DNA from: Lottia gigantea
Taxonomy: Eukaryota; Mollusca; Gastropoda; Lottiidae
Reading direction: 5' to 3'
DNA: 64,000 bases
NCBI RefSeq assembly: GCF_000327385.1
Contig: NW_008710370.1
Location: 4,193,739 to 4,257,738, forward strand
Positions within the stretch are counted from its first letter, which is position 1; each line of letters begins with the position of its first letter. Both the position numbers and the translations under genes were made by a program. Below are positions 30,001-45,000 of this stretch, piece by piece. The notes below the pieces were generated by a model that saw only the letters and a list, made by a program, of their open reading frames with translations, had not been told where the DNA came from and searched no databases.

Positions 30001-33000
30001 AGACGGACCAAAGGGAAAACAATACACATCCACAATTACTCACCAAGCTGGTTGGCACCATTCTCTATCAAGGGATCTTTAGTTATTTGGAACTTGACAT
30101 CACCAACAGTAATGGAACCTTGTGTTTGTATGTCACGTAAGCATTGAGCACTATTACTAGTATCTGTTGATGCCGGGAAAACAAATTTGAAATTTATGAC
30201 TGACTTGTCCTTGCTGAAATTAGAAATAGTAAGTGTGTTCTTAATTTCAATATAATAATTTGATTAATCATTTGCCCAAATGATGATGCTAACAGTTAAA
30301 CATGGAAGACAAGTTTTTGATAGACATTGATTTTATATTGCCAGTTATTGCAATGTAGCTAAATCGGAACACATTTTTTAAACTCTATTGATTGTTTTTA
30401 CCAAATTATTACAGGACAGGTTCAAGATTTTAGGGGGTTGATTAGGGTCTTGAATGCATGTAAATAGTCCTCAGAAGATGTATGGGAGCCACGGTGGCTC
30501 AGTGAGTTGCTAACCTGAAGGTCCAGGGTTCAATCCCGGCATAGGTCGAGATAATACCTTTGGATTTTTCAACCCAGTTTCCCCCTGTCAGTGATGCAGG
30601 TAAGAGGGGCTGACATGGAAAAAGTGTCTAGTCGTTCGGATGGGACAATAAACCGAGGCCCTAAATTCCTTCAAAAGTACCTCAAAATTTTTACTTTTAT
30701 TCTGAAGAAAAGACGACTCGTCATATATTTACATTCAAAAGCGATTATTTCGACGGTGAGCTACGAACCGATTAGTTAAAAATTTCCAGTGTCTGAGGCT
30801 AAAGTATAATTCGTAAAATAAATGGCAAACTAGTCCCTCTATGATCCTTTTTTCTAAAAAAGTTTCATGACGCCCTGTTGTCTATTGATTTGATCAATTA
30901 TAGTATATTTGGGTGTTCAGTATTTTTCCTAATAATGGGTCCTTGTCAAGGATGTAGTGAGGGATCTTTTCTAGACAAAGGTAAGAAGAGATGTGCATTG
31001 TACATCACCATTATACATAACTTGACGGAATATATTGTGTCATATTTTGAACTCCTTACTTTAACGCAATCTGTATATTCAGAATACAATCTGTATATCC
31101 AGTTTACAATCTGTATATCCAGTATACAATCTGTTTATCTAGTATACGGTCTGTATATCTAGTATACAATCTGTATATCCAGAGCAGAATCTGTATATCC
31201 AGAGTGCAATCTGTATATCCAGAATACAATCTGTTTATCTAGTATATAGTCTGTATATCTAGTATACAATCTGTATATCCAGTATACAATCTGTATATCC
31301 AGTATACAATCTGTATATCCAGTATACAATCTGTATATCCAGTTTACAATCGGTATATCCAGTATACAATCTGTATATCGTATACTAATAGCTAGGAACA
31401 GACAATAGCTTTTACTTACTCAACATCTAGAACTTCTACACTAGACAATGTTGTTGCTTTCACCTTACATGTGTTAAGAATCTGAAAAATATACAACCAT
31501 GTGTAAGTAGCTCCTTCTTCACCCCTAGAATTGAGGATGGTCTGGGTTTGACCCCCAGTCTCAAGTTACTTATTTTTAATAGGGTAAAAATTTCATTGTA
31601 ACATCTTAGTACAGGATCAAGAATGAAAAAAATTGCTGTGCTTCCATTCTAGTCTTGGCCAATACCAATATGAATAGAAATGGGCTGGGTTAAGCTACAA
31701 CCTGTCCAAGATGGTGCACAATCTGCTTTAACAAGTTTGTAATCTGCATTTATCTTCCCAAATTCATGGTCATGCTAGTTTGTATTTGTCTAAGCTGGTT
31801 TATAAACTGCCAATACTATTTTTATAATCTGCATTTATCTACCAAAATTTATGGTCATGCTAGTTTGTATTTGTCTAAGCTTGTTAATAATCTGCCAATA
31901 CTTGTTTGTAATCTGCATGAAAAAGTCTTGGTCCTGGGTTCTTATTTCAATCAAAGTCCAAAAAATATGGTGATGTTAAATAGTTCCATATCTTTGTTCA
32001 ACATAGAGAAATACTATACAATGTGGGTACATGAGGTATCACAAATATCAGTTAATGGTAGTATCCCCCGAAAACCTCCTGGCAAAATAAGGCTCTTCCT
32101 TTTTTTTCTGCATTATCTGTCACAAACATTTGAATTATAAAAATTAGAAGTTTGTCTGTATCTGTGGCAGGGTGCATTTTTAAAGAAACTTGGTTGTTTT
32201 ATTTATTTGTTGTCTTATCTTTATGCACCACTACTGTTTTAATAAGCACATAATTACTTTACACTGACCTAATACTAATTTTCTTATTATTGCCCTCTCT
32301 TAGTCTCTTAACTGAACTGATCTCACTAGACCTTGTCACCTTCTGTCATTGGCCAGCTTAGTGAGTTGTCAGTGAGTTTCATCACCTATCCAGTTAGAAA
32401 CTGTACTTTTTATCCTGGTCTTTGAAACAGAAGGAAACTTTATGAAATAGTTGATTTGGCTGCTTCAACCTTTTTCATCATAGTTATTTCCTTCAAATAA
32501 CTTAACAGGTATGTGTGTTTTGGGTCTTTTATAGAGTAATTGTCTTTCTGGGTAACTATATTTTGTATGAGAGGTGTACAAATGTAACAATGGCATTATA
32601 AGTATTTAGTAACGGCAGCCATCTTGAATTTCTATACTTTTTACATTTTAAGTTGATGCTGATAGTTTTTATATCGTTTTCCCCCTTGAGCTAACCCGTC
32701 TACATATCCTCAGATATGATATGATCACCCTATTTTGTTGTATTTTTAGCAACAAGATACAAAGTTATTTGTAATAAAAACTTACAGCTGTTTCTGTGGC
32801 TGTTTTAAAGTCATTATAACCAGGACTTGATGAAGCAGTCAAACTCTCTGTGTTATCAACTCCTAAACAAGCATTTAACTCCGGTGCTGGAAATATTTAT
32901 TGAAAATTATGAATTATTGTAAGTATATACTATGTATATCCTGTATACAATCTGTATATCCAAAATACAATCTGTATATCCAGTACATAATCTGTACATC

Positions 33001-36000
33001 CAGTATACAGTCTGTATATCTAGTATACAATCTGTACAAACAGGATACAATCTGTATATCTAGTAAACAATCTATATGCCCAGAAAACAATCTGTATATC
33101 CAGTATGCAATCTGTATATCCAGTATACTATCTATATACCCTGAATAGAATCAGTATATCCAGTATACAATTTATATACCCAGAATACAATCTGTGTATC
33201 CAGTATACAATTTATATACCCAGAATACAATCTGTATATCCAGTATACAATCTGTATATCCAGTATACAATCTGTATATCCAGTATACAATCTGTATATC
33301 TAGTATACAATCTGTATATCTAGTATACAATCTGTATATCCAGTATACAACCTATATACCCAGAATACAATCTGTATATCCTGTATACAATCTATATACC
33401 CAGAATACAATCAGTATATCCAAAATTCAATCTCTATATCCAGAATACAATCTTTTTCATAATTCAGATCATCATTTCTTCTCCATGGGCAATTTCTGTG
33501 GACTACTATACTGGCTCAGATTGAGCATGGGGAAAAAGGTACATGTTTTCCGTAATTGTTGTTATTTATATAAACTAATCAGTGTTTCGGCACCAAATCA
33601 AGGATTATTATAATTTAAAAATTCTCCAAAACATGACTACTTGGAAATTTGGGAATTCAACCAAATCGAAAGGCCTATGCAATAAATGAACAAATTCCTA
33701 AACATACATATTTCCACAAGTAAGGGTAGAATCTTTATGTATTTTTATAAGCTTATTGTTTAGACCTACAAATCAGGCAAGTCAGTGGCATTAACTCTTG
33801 GTATGGTACACCGTCCCAAAATATTAAGATTATTTCAGCTAAGCCACAAGGAAATGAAGAGAATTAGGTACATACCATCACTTCCACTTCCTTCAACAGC
33901 ACGTTTGTCACGATTCTTTAATAGATCTTCTTCTGCAGCAAATCCTGGTAATAGCCACTCTTCTTCATATTCCAGCTCTGTGACTTTCGGTTCATGAGTG
34001 GTGATTCCTACATTAGGTAAGGTAGTTGTTGGTCCCCCATAGGTCTTATTGTAGTGGGTTGGCTTTTTTGTTATTAAAATAAAACCTTCACTTCCAAAGT
34101 CATCTTGTTCTGAAATTCAATACCAATATAAGTATAGGAGCTGAGGTGACAATTGATGTTATAATATATTGATCTGGTCTTTTTCGTGAACATATTTTCG
34201 GATCAAGGTTTTTCTTAACCAATTTCTGTCAAAGGTCTGTACACCATTTAATTACTATCCAAATAATAGACAGAAATTACACTTAACTTGGTCTAGAAGT
34301 AACAAACTCCAAGCTCAATGAGCAACAATAAAGTGAATTCATTGGAATCACTGAAGACTACGATAGTGTCAAGATAGATAGTTGACATCCATGATTTCGT
34401 ATGTTTCAGAAAATTAAGGCCCTCCCCTAAATACACCAAATTTCAAACCTTGCATGATAGCAGTAACCGTAAAATCGTAAAATGACTTACCAAAATTTTG
34501 AACATATCGAGTACCTTCAGCGACCAGCGCCAGTTGGAATAATATAACAACAGAATAAATGTATACACGACCTGAAAATACAATAGATTAAGACAAATGA
34601 TTAAGGTTCACAATATGATTTAACCAAATCGTCAATTATAAACTGAGTTTAATCAGAATCTAATCATTTAATCATAGGTATAGTCTCTCTTTTCAAGGGA
34701 ACAGTGGCGGCTCAGTGGGTTAGACGCTTGCTCACTAACCTGAAGGTCAAGGGTTCAATCCCGGCATACGTCGAGATGATACCTTCGGATTTTGCAACCC
34801 GGTTTACCCTGTCAGTTATGTAGGTAAGATGGGACAATAAACCGTTTGCACGTTAAAGATCCCCGGACAGTTGGGAATACGAAAAAAGAGCAGGCTTATG
34901 CCGCTTTCATGGTAATATTTGCCTCATTGTATCCTGCATGGCATTTGCTGTCACTAGCTAGTACCATGTTAACTGAATTGATCAAAACTTTCGACAATAT
35001 TCTTAAAGGTGTACTCATGCCCACAGTATCTCATGGGATCCATCGCAGTGAACATCATCGAAACACTACCAACAGCAGCTGGATGGTCTCAGATTCCAAA
35101 CGCTCCGATCGCTGGAGAGATCTGCTTGCAAGCAGACTATGAATTCAGATTGACTAAAACCAGCGAATGATCAGAGTCGTTGGAGACCCAGTTGCTGTCA
35201 GTTTCATGAACATACATGTCAGAAAACTGGTGTCTTGATTGTAATTAATCACGAATCTGGATCATTGGCTTCTTGGGTAAATTTTGTAGTTTTGGCAAGC
35301 ATTAGGCTCGCTTTAGTAAGGCATTTGTATCAAATACAAAAGTTTGAAGCATAATATGCACCTCATTGATTACAAATAACATTATTACAGATCGTAACTA
35401 GGATCTTTTATCTATGTGGCAAAACCCTGCCGTATTTGAAGTTAGTTGTTATGCCTTACATAGTAAGGCTTTCGGTAGACATGAACAGTAACCATCTTTG
35501 TCGTAGAATAAAAGCACTAACGATTCGAACCGCTAAACGAAACCCGAAATCCAAAATAACATTTTGGAGAAACATTGGTAGCAGCTGATGAACTCTTCAC
35601 ATGTGGAAGTATATCAATCACAAGTGAGTAAGAAATTCCGTAGAAATCAAATAAGCGATATATTTAACAAGTATCATATACATTATTTTTAAAATAAAAT
35701 TTCTTGTATGTCCAATTCGGATTGAGGAACTTGCCTCATTTGCTTTTATGTTTTTTACGGCCCTGTATTGAGAAAAAATCAGTAAACTATAAAAAAAAAA
35801 ATTGGTTTAGAAATATATCTTAAATTAAACTTGATGTATGTTTTGTCTGAAATGTTAATGTATGGGTAATATAGCCGGGGAATTCATTTTCAGTTTATTC
35901 GGTAACAAATGAAAAGTCAAAAAGAAAGGTAGATTGTTTCGTACTCGTAGATCCGAGTTCCGGTCGACTACTGGCACCTGTGGTTAAATTGATGGTAACA

Positions 36001-39000
36001 GATTCCGACAGCTCTAGTCCATGACAAGATCAAAGGAAAACCACGAGGACCTGGTAGCAATTTTGATACAGCAGTCGCTACAATGTACCCAAATTGCAAA
36101 ATTTCTACCAATCATTGAAATTCCAATTGCTGTCAACTGGAAGTCCGCCCAAAACCTCACGGGATATGGACTCAAATGTTCTTGAAAGTATTTTACATAG
36201 AAAACTCAAGCAGATATTTGATAATATATAAATATTTGGTCAGTGAATATTTGCGTACGTCAGGTGATATGTTTCAACCTCTGATTGGCACCGTTGGGAT
36301 AAAATGCGAGGCATGTGTTTATAAAATCACAACATTGAAGTTGAGTCATATTGGTGTTTAAATTAAATAAGTTTGTACCCTTCTCGTCTTTTATGTTGTA
36401 CAATAAAACCAGTTTCGTGATACATCGATGGCTAGAACACTTTACACTGCCGCACAATACATGTACATGTATTTCTAACTTTTCCTAGCTCGTTGGTTCG
36501 GCTCTGGTGCAATCATTCATCTCTCAGTAGTGAAAATGAGACATAATAAATAGTGTATAGTGTTTGGATATCCTTTTTTCAAAATACATTGTGTATCTCT
36601 CTGACAGCTTAATAAAATGATGATCTGCGCTGCTTATGAACAAAATATTCATAAAGGATATATTGTCAATGTTCAGTGGTGGTTTGATAGAGGTTTTTTT
36701 TTTAAAAAGAACTTAAATGTTAAGTAATAAACTAGTAATAGGAGACTTGTAAATATGTTCATGATTTAATTTGAGATAACATCATTGCATTTTCTAAAGA
36801 CACATTTTTGATTGTACGCCTACGTTCGTAGCAATATATTATATGGATAGAGATAAATAACAGCACAGGACGCTGATGAATACAAGGAAGGCTTCACGAC
36901 CAGACGACAAAAAAAATAAAATTCTGCTTCTTGAATTTCGGTTACGACTGACATTTCCATCAATAACAGAACAGCTACGAACACTGTAATTGTAGGTGGC
37001 CCTAATTTAGCTAATTCGCTCCCGTCCGTTGAATTTCAAACTTTTTCGCACGATGTCTTCTGGGTTAATAAAAAAAAGCATACTGCTTCTTGAATTCCGG
37101 TTACGACTGACTTTTCCATCAATAACAGAACACCTACGAACACTGTAATTGTAGGTGGCCCTAATTTAGTTAATTCGCTCCCGCCCCTTAAATGTTAAAC
37201 TTTTCCGCACGAAGTCTTCTGGGTTTTTCCTCCTCGATCAGATAAAACGTTTGATAGAAAGATACCCATTATTAAATATGTACGTAGTGAATATAACTCT
37301 GCTGTGCAATGTGACTATTAAGTTCAAATCATTGAAATTAAACAAGAATAGAGTCACGATATTTTAGAAAGTCACTGGTGCAGTGAAGGGCCCTGGTGTA
37401 CATATAAAATTTAAATAATTATAAAAAAAGTCCAATGCTTTGCAACAGGCCGACAACAATTAATCAATCTATAACCTTTTTAATAAATACATTTCATAAG
37501 CAAATGTCACGAAACATGTTTTTTATGAGCTCGTACACTAAAAATATCTGTGAAAAGTATACAAGGAACGCTAACGCTTGCAGATTTTATTTACACTATT
37601 CAGATTTTTTTAAGGCAACGTTAATTTCACTAAAAGTTCTGGTCCGAATCATCTGCCTTTGATAGTTTGACAGTTACCGACTCTACCAGAGCTCGCAACT
37701 TTGAAAATAGCTATCAGAGGCTGAAAAAAGGTCTAAAAAAGTTCGAGTTAAATTTGACCAGATTATGAAGTCACAAATAAATAGCATTTGGCTGTTGATA
37801 ATATTTTATTATTCAACCATACTAACATTGAGTGAGTTGCAGTGTCATTGACAAGTCTCATAGAAGTAGGCTGAGATGAGACGAGTTCTAGCAACCTCTG
37901 GCATCTGTGAGAATCTTACCAATCTGCGTGTGTTGGACTACGATTGCCCAAATGCTTCAAAGTATTCTATGCGTGAATATAAAGAATGCTCTTTGAAAAA
38001 TCTTTACATGCGTGTAGATTTATACCAAGGTAATAGTGATGTGATGAGGGCTGTGTCGAGATTGCTAGATTCTATGCCCACTCATTCTGTCAATTCTTAA
38101 CAGAACTATTTTAGTCGATGGGGTTCTTTAACTCATGGCGATGGTGATTTCAGTCAATTTAAATGCTGTATTACAAATTTACAAAAAATACATTTGGGTT
38201 CGATTCAACGTTTTCCTGACAAAACAGACTTTTATTTTGAATTAGCTGCTATGGAAGCGTATTACACTCTTTTAAATCTTTTATCGTCGTTCTATGTCAA
38301 TATTTAGTGGATGCCATTTATTCTTCAGTCTTATTATAAATAAACTCGCATAAAAAAACTGTCCATCTTGACAATTTAAAATATGTTAAATGGACCTTCC
38401 GCTTTTTTTGGCTCAACATTGTGAAAAGCATACACCAAAATCTAGAGAAACGTATCTGAAAATTTTAACTTCAAAAAATCTAGCCGTTAAGTTTTAAACG
38501 CCAAAAAATATTTAAAAACATTACGTAAGGTTTTAAAGTTTGTTATGCTTTTTGGAAGCTGTTAGAAAACTACTGTATGTATTTGAGTAGAGAAATATGT
38601 CTCCTGTGTATGCTTGAGGTTTCAATTAATAATATCTTGCCAACCCTTTTTAAAAAATGCAGATTTATCAAGTAGATACACAGATATAAATAGCATACTC
38701 TAGAAATATTTTCAGGTATAAACTTACGACGTTTTTGATAATGAAAACTTTTTACAAAAAAGCGGAATACCCCTTTAACACAAAAGAGGTTTAACAATAA
38801 CCCTGTTAAAATCCTAGCAAGATAAAGTAGTTTATGGTCTATAAATGTTCAGTTTGTCAATAACATATTTATTGATGTCAATTGAAGCGACTTTGACAAC
38901 TAATTAATAGAATAATAACCAAGTTCATTCATGCCTTAAATATCATACGGTAACCCGACCCTAAACGTCTACCCGTCGCGTACAAAAAAATGACTCGATC

Positions 39001-42000
39001 AAATTTTTGAATGAATTTTCGGTTCAGCTTTTTTGTCCATAAGCGACAAAATAATGTAAAATGTTCACGAAAAAACAAAATGTGTCCATCCTTCCATGAA
39101 AGTCACATCTCTGGTCGTTGATTGAAGGTCGCCATTGAAGTAGAGTGACCGCTCGGCTGAATGTTAACAAAACGAAGGATTAAATTTAACGTGTCAGTAA
39201 GGTATAGAGTACGTAGTAAAACCTTGTCAGCAAACTATCAAAACCTGTTTAAATCCGAAACATGCCCAGTAATCCGTTTTCTAAGATAACGGTGCAAAAG
39301 AACAATAATAGATATTTAGTATATAGTATGAAAGAATGCATCTACCCATTGGATCTTAAATTTAAAAAAAAAACAATGTTACATAGGTCGAGATGATACC
39401 TTTGGATTTTTCAACCCGGTTTCCCCCTGTCAGTGATATAGGAGAGAGGGACTTGCATGGAAAATGCGTCTAGTTCTTCGGATGGGACAATAAACCGAGG
39501 ACCCATGTGCTGCAGGCTGATCCCTCGACAGATGGAAATCGAAAAAGAGCAGGCTAATGCCGCTGTCCTGGCAAAATTTCCCTCTTAGTATCCTGAATGG
39601 CGTTGCCTGTCTTCATTAGCCCACATGGTGCAGAAAAGTAGGACGTAAAACTCCATTCATTTCATATTACAAATAATCCTCTTTATATTTTTGCTTTACC
39701 GGCTGTTAAAGCTAGATTTCAATAATAGTCAATATCGCTGTGGAAATCGTTAGGTTAAAGCTACCACGAAACTTTCTACTGGACCAGAAATTGCAAGCTT
39801 TTTTGAATGTCGCAGGGACTAAATGGCAAAACCATCAAGTCGTTCAGATGAGAGGGTAAAACGAAGCTATCGACTTTCCACCATAGACAGATGGAAACAA
39901 TAAAAAGAGAGTAGACTAATGCCACTGCCTGTGGATATAAACCTACGATTGAAGATATTGTGCATTTATCGATAAGCATGATTTCTGTCTTTAAAAAATA
40001 TAATATAAATATATATATATATTGCAACAATACAATTTTTACCGATCCATTGAGTACACCAGGACTATCGTTTGAAAAGTTTAAATCCTTCTTTAAGCAG
40101 ACATTTAAACAGTTTATGAAATAATATGACAGTTTGTAGTCACGTTAATAAAATTCATTAGTAGCATAGACCTACATGTAATGTAATATGATGTACAGAT
40201 GCTTAGACTTCAACTCTATTTTCTTTTAATATCTTTTATATCCAGATAGTTTATCCCCGTTTCCCCTGGTCAGAAATACAGGTCGGATTGACCGCTTAGT
40301 CTTATGGATGTTTCTGCAGGCTGTGTACCAGTACTTTAAGGATGCCTCGACAAGTGGCAAAAGAGTAGACAAATGCTGCTGTCCCGGCAAATGTACTTCA
40401 TAATTCACTGCGTGGCGTTGCCACGTTCAAAAGCCCAATGCAGAAAAGTAGGACATGAAACTCCTTTCCATTCATTTTATAATCACGCCCGATTATTGAC
40501 AAACATGTACTAGTATCTGTATGTCACTAAAATTGGCTTAAAGAAACTTTTGTTTATTTTGATTTTAGAGTATGTACCTAATAAAAATGTTTTTGTGTAC
40601 TTTGAGACGATTGATTACCTACATGCTGAGAGAAGACAATGAGCCATTCAGATGTAAAAAAGTGACAAAATAATCCTGCTAAGTCAGCCATTCATCTGAG
40701 TCATATAGACGTTTCACGTCGAACTGTTAACCCTCGATGGCGAAATTAGAAAGGTTTTCCAGGTCTTATGGTCAAGTGAAATGCATTAAAACTTGTGGCC
40801 TAACATCCAGTGCTGATTAGAATTTCGAGAATGAAGGAAAATTGGCATGATTTTAGTTGTTAAGCTTACAAACTCTCTTTTTATTACTCCCTCAGAACTA
40901 AAACGATATAACGCGGTTGGGGAGGTTCTCTCTAGGTCATCGGACTCGCATCACTAACAGGGTGAAATATCTGAAGATATTATCTCGACTTATATCTAAA
41001 TCAAACCTCAGAATCTTGAGTTATAAAAGGGTCCTCAGTGCATCACCGTGTCTTAACTCTACCGTGAGAAAGTTTAAAAGCTATTCACTTTTATCATGAA
41101 TTATGTCCAAAAAGAAGTGTATGGCTAATTGCTTCCTGATCTAATTGATCATCCTTGATATTTTATTATACAACAATTTAAAGACTTGATTGTAATTTGC
41201 GTTTGAATACGAACATAATGCAGGTAACTGGCAACCTTACAGTAGCTGCATAGTAGTTTTTTTTTATACGCCACATGAAATGGGGGGCGTATATTGCCGC
41301 CACCTCGGTCCGTCGACGATTGCTGTTAAACACTCTACAAGACGAAATTCTTGACGGATTTTGACAAAACCTGGTGTGAGTGTTCGTAATCACTCAAGGA
41401 TGAACCCTATTGAAAATTAGAAGAATCGAAAAATATTGAGTATGAGTTATTGCTCTTGTTCTTTAAAACGCGTTCAATTTTTAGCTCGTAAACACTGTAG
41501 AATGCACAATTCTTGATGGATTTTGACGGAATTTGGTGTGAGTGTTCATAATCACCCAAGGATGAATCCTATTAAAAATCAGAAAAATCGAAAAATATTT
41601 AGTATGAGTTATTGCCCTTGTTCTTGAAAACACGTTCAATTTCTAGCCCGTAAACACTCCAGAAGGCACAGTTCTTGGCAGATTTTGACGAAACTTGGCA
41701 TGAGTGTTTGTTATCACCCAAGGATAAACCCTATTGAAAATCAGAAAAATCAAAAACTATTTAGTATGAGTTATTGCCCTTGTTCTTGAAAACGCGTTCA
41801 ATTTTTAGCACAGAAACACCCAAGAAGGCACATACTGGTAATTGTTACTGTACTGCCAAATGTTTTTATTTAAAATCAAAGCTGCCAGTGGGCGTATATT
41901 ACCTTGCCTGGCAAGCTATCTTTACCATCTCCAAAACAGCATAACGAACTTAAAGGGGCATTTCGTTTTTTGTGTAAGGTTTTCATTTTCAAAAACGTCG

Positions 42001-45000
42001 CAAATTCTACTTAAAACTATTTCTAAAGCATAACAAACTTAAAAACCTTACGTAATGTTTTTAAATATTTTTGGCGTTTAAAAATTACAGGCTGGATTTT
42101 TTTGGTTAAAACTTTCAGGTACGTTAAAGGGCACATTTCACAAGATTGTGTGTATAGTTTTCACAAAAAAACTTTTTCGACCTACAAAAAAAAGTCGGAA
42201 TGTCCCTTTGAGTTAAAGTAAATCTTTTAAAAGGATTTTGACGTTACAGAGTTAAAACTTTCAAATTCTTTAAAGCACATATTTATAGATTTTGGTGTAT
42301 AGTTTTCATAATATGAACAAATATTTTTTGTCCTACGCAAAAAAAAAAAACATAATTCCCCTTTAAGTTAGGATTCAGGAGCGATATTTGTTTTTCTCTT
42401 TATTTTTTATAACTAGTGATTTATGGTGAATAGATGCAATATCCATATGCGTGTGTCATATACATAAGAGATCATTAAAAGTTCATGTTTCTTGACACAC
42501 CTGTTCTTGTAACTTAATGCATTCCATTGCCACACTCATATACTCTGTACTATGGATGTGTTTTATATGATGTGCTTTTATTAACATTCTTGTATGTTAT
42601 TCGAATTACTTAATCGTGATTAATTAAAGTAGAAAGTAATTCTCAGTCAACTTAGTTGATCCAACCTTGTCCAATATATTTAGGGCTTCAACAGCAGGAA
42701 AAACATCAATTCGCCCCGAATTTCTTCAAAAGTATATTTCATCCACATAGTCAATATGTTATTTCATTATGTTATGCTTAAATTTCTAGACTATTGTCCT
42801 GAAAAAGATTGTAAAGAAAGTTTTCTAAATCATGTGTATCGGGGACACTGATAGCATCAATTTGCACCATTCCAATTTTAAGTCAGATGTCTGTGGTTCC
42901 TGTAATTCCACTAAATTGCGAAGGGACATAAATTGTGCATTTATTGCGATTTGTCAAACACTTGTTTTTTTGTGAACTGCAGGAACCACAGACGTATGAC
43001 TGAATATTGGAATGGCGCAAATTGATGCTATCAGTGACCTCGATACATATAAAAATGATAGAAAATCGAGTTTGAAGTATTTTATTAATTTCAATTTGAG
43101 TAATTCGTCGAAGGTATATTCACCAAAATTGACACAATGAGCACAGACTTTTTAGTTACGTCCTCGTCATCTTATATCGCACTGTCTTAAATGAACGACA
43201 TAATAGGCATACACAAACTAATATGAATTTATAAGGCATGTGCAATGTTGCAACGACACTGAAAGCTAGGCATTAACATTAGTAGTTTTGTATAAAAAAT
43301 GTAATGTCAACTAGGCACACCACTGTGGTACTGTTATCGATTTGACGGGGTTGTGCCAATTTAGGTCAAGTAGGATTATTTCTTTTAAACACACCCTTCC
43401 TCGGCTTATTATCGACTTGTCTGTTGTAATGATATTACTAGTAATGTAAAATCCTTATATCAATACGATCAAGTTATTTAATAATCTTACAAAATATTTC
43501 ATTCATTGATCTCATATTATTATGTCCATTGAATGTTATGTTTATATGCCGGTTATAGTTCAGGAGAGGCGGTATCAAAATTCCATCACTTCGAGTTCAG
43601 TAGACAGAAAATATTTTCTATTGAGTTTAACGCTATACCTTCCGTCCCAATGAATTGATGGGATTTTAAACGGGTTAACTCTGAATCTTACTGATTTACT
43701 ATCCTCAATACCGTAAAATATAAACCAGAAGCCGGTAAAGCCGGCTTAAAAATTCCTTGAAGATATTTGGGGATTTAAAATAATGGAGATTGAGAAACTA
43801 CAATTTAAAAACTCCTTGGGAATACATTGTTATCTCTTAAAAAATCAACTAATCAATACACAAAAAGTGTACACCTCAGTATAGCAAGTTGGTATTTCAG
43901 CATTTTGCCTATAACTTTGCAACTAGAACAGATAGGCATCATATTCAATGGCATTTTCCAGCATTTCTTAAGTGGGAATGAAGTCAATATTGTTCTGGAT
44001 GTTTCAATGTTACGGACCTATTAGTAAAGATCAACTATCTGAATACAGACGATACGGCCCCTCACCTACATGTGATTAAATCAGAGATATGAAATTATAG
44101 ATGAATATCGATGGAAGTGAAGTGCAGAATATAACATAATGTATTTATTTCAAATGACCAATATACAGAATTTGACACTTATTCGGCTGATCTACCGTAA
44201 TTTGAAGTGTGTGTTATTGTATCTTCCGACTGACTTTTTCTCTACAGCTGTACACTTTTTAAAGAGAGGGGGATTATAACTTTTTACAACATAAATGAAT
44301 ATTTCACTCATTAAATGTAACACAATCTACTATATACTTGTATAATTTGTAATTGTAATGAATCGTTAACGGATAAATATAAGCTTTGGCTTGTTTCTGA
44401 AATCTTCGTTTACCATGTGTAAATGTGTAACTTGTAAATCATAGATTAATATTGCTAATATAACCACCTTTATCCACATAAACCACTCTCTTATCACGCG
44501 ACTACGCATTTCTTCCCTAACATAAATGTTTCCACAGTAATTTTACGCTTTTCTTTTAGTTGTTTTGATTAATTTGTGCGACCGAAGCCTCAATCAAATA
44601 TTAATTTTTCGACGACATTGGTAAATCGCACGCCCAAGGTTCACACGTTCAGTCTAAACAAAATAAACTAATATATTTGTTAATCAATGTTTAATTTGTT
44701 TATGTATCCCTAATGTCATCATATTTTTGCTAGTGGTCTTGTTTATCACCTTTTGACCGATCGGAAGAGTGGCCAGTCGGTCAAGCAGAACTCAGAGATT
44801 TAACGAAACAACTGAACACATCCAGTATTGTATTTCAAATTAAAACCGGGACCATTACGGAGCTCGGTAGACCATGCTATATTGTTTGAGGTCAAAATGT
44901 GGATAGGTATTTTGGAGTAATTGGGATTGATAAATGAGGCTTAGAGAATTCTTTTTGTCTATTTAAGTAAAAACTATAGATCATGCAGCCTTTAAAGTTC

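Noticed and set aside
29897-30147. Short plus-strand frames antisense to exon 6
   Set aside because: Shadow of exon 6 and of the element D end repeat.
30486-30560. Possible tRNA gene (A and B boxes)
   Set aside because: No foldable cloverleaf; same head recurs on several SINE copies, so a SINE promoter.
31040-33460. Plus-strand frames encoding repeated YNLYIQ(S)V units
   Set aside because: Produced by the 20-bp minisatellites; antisense to the real gene.
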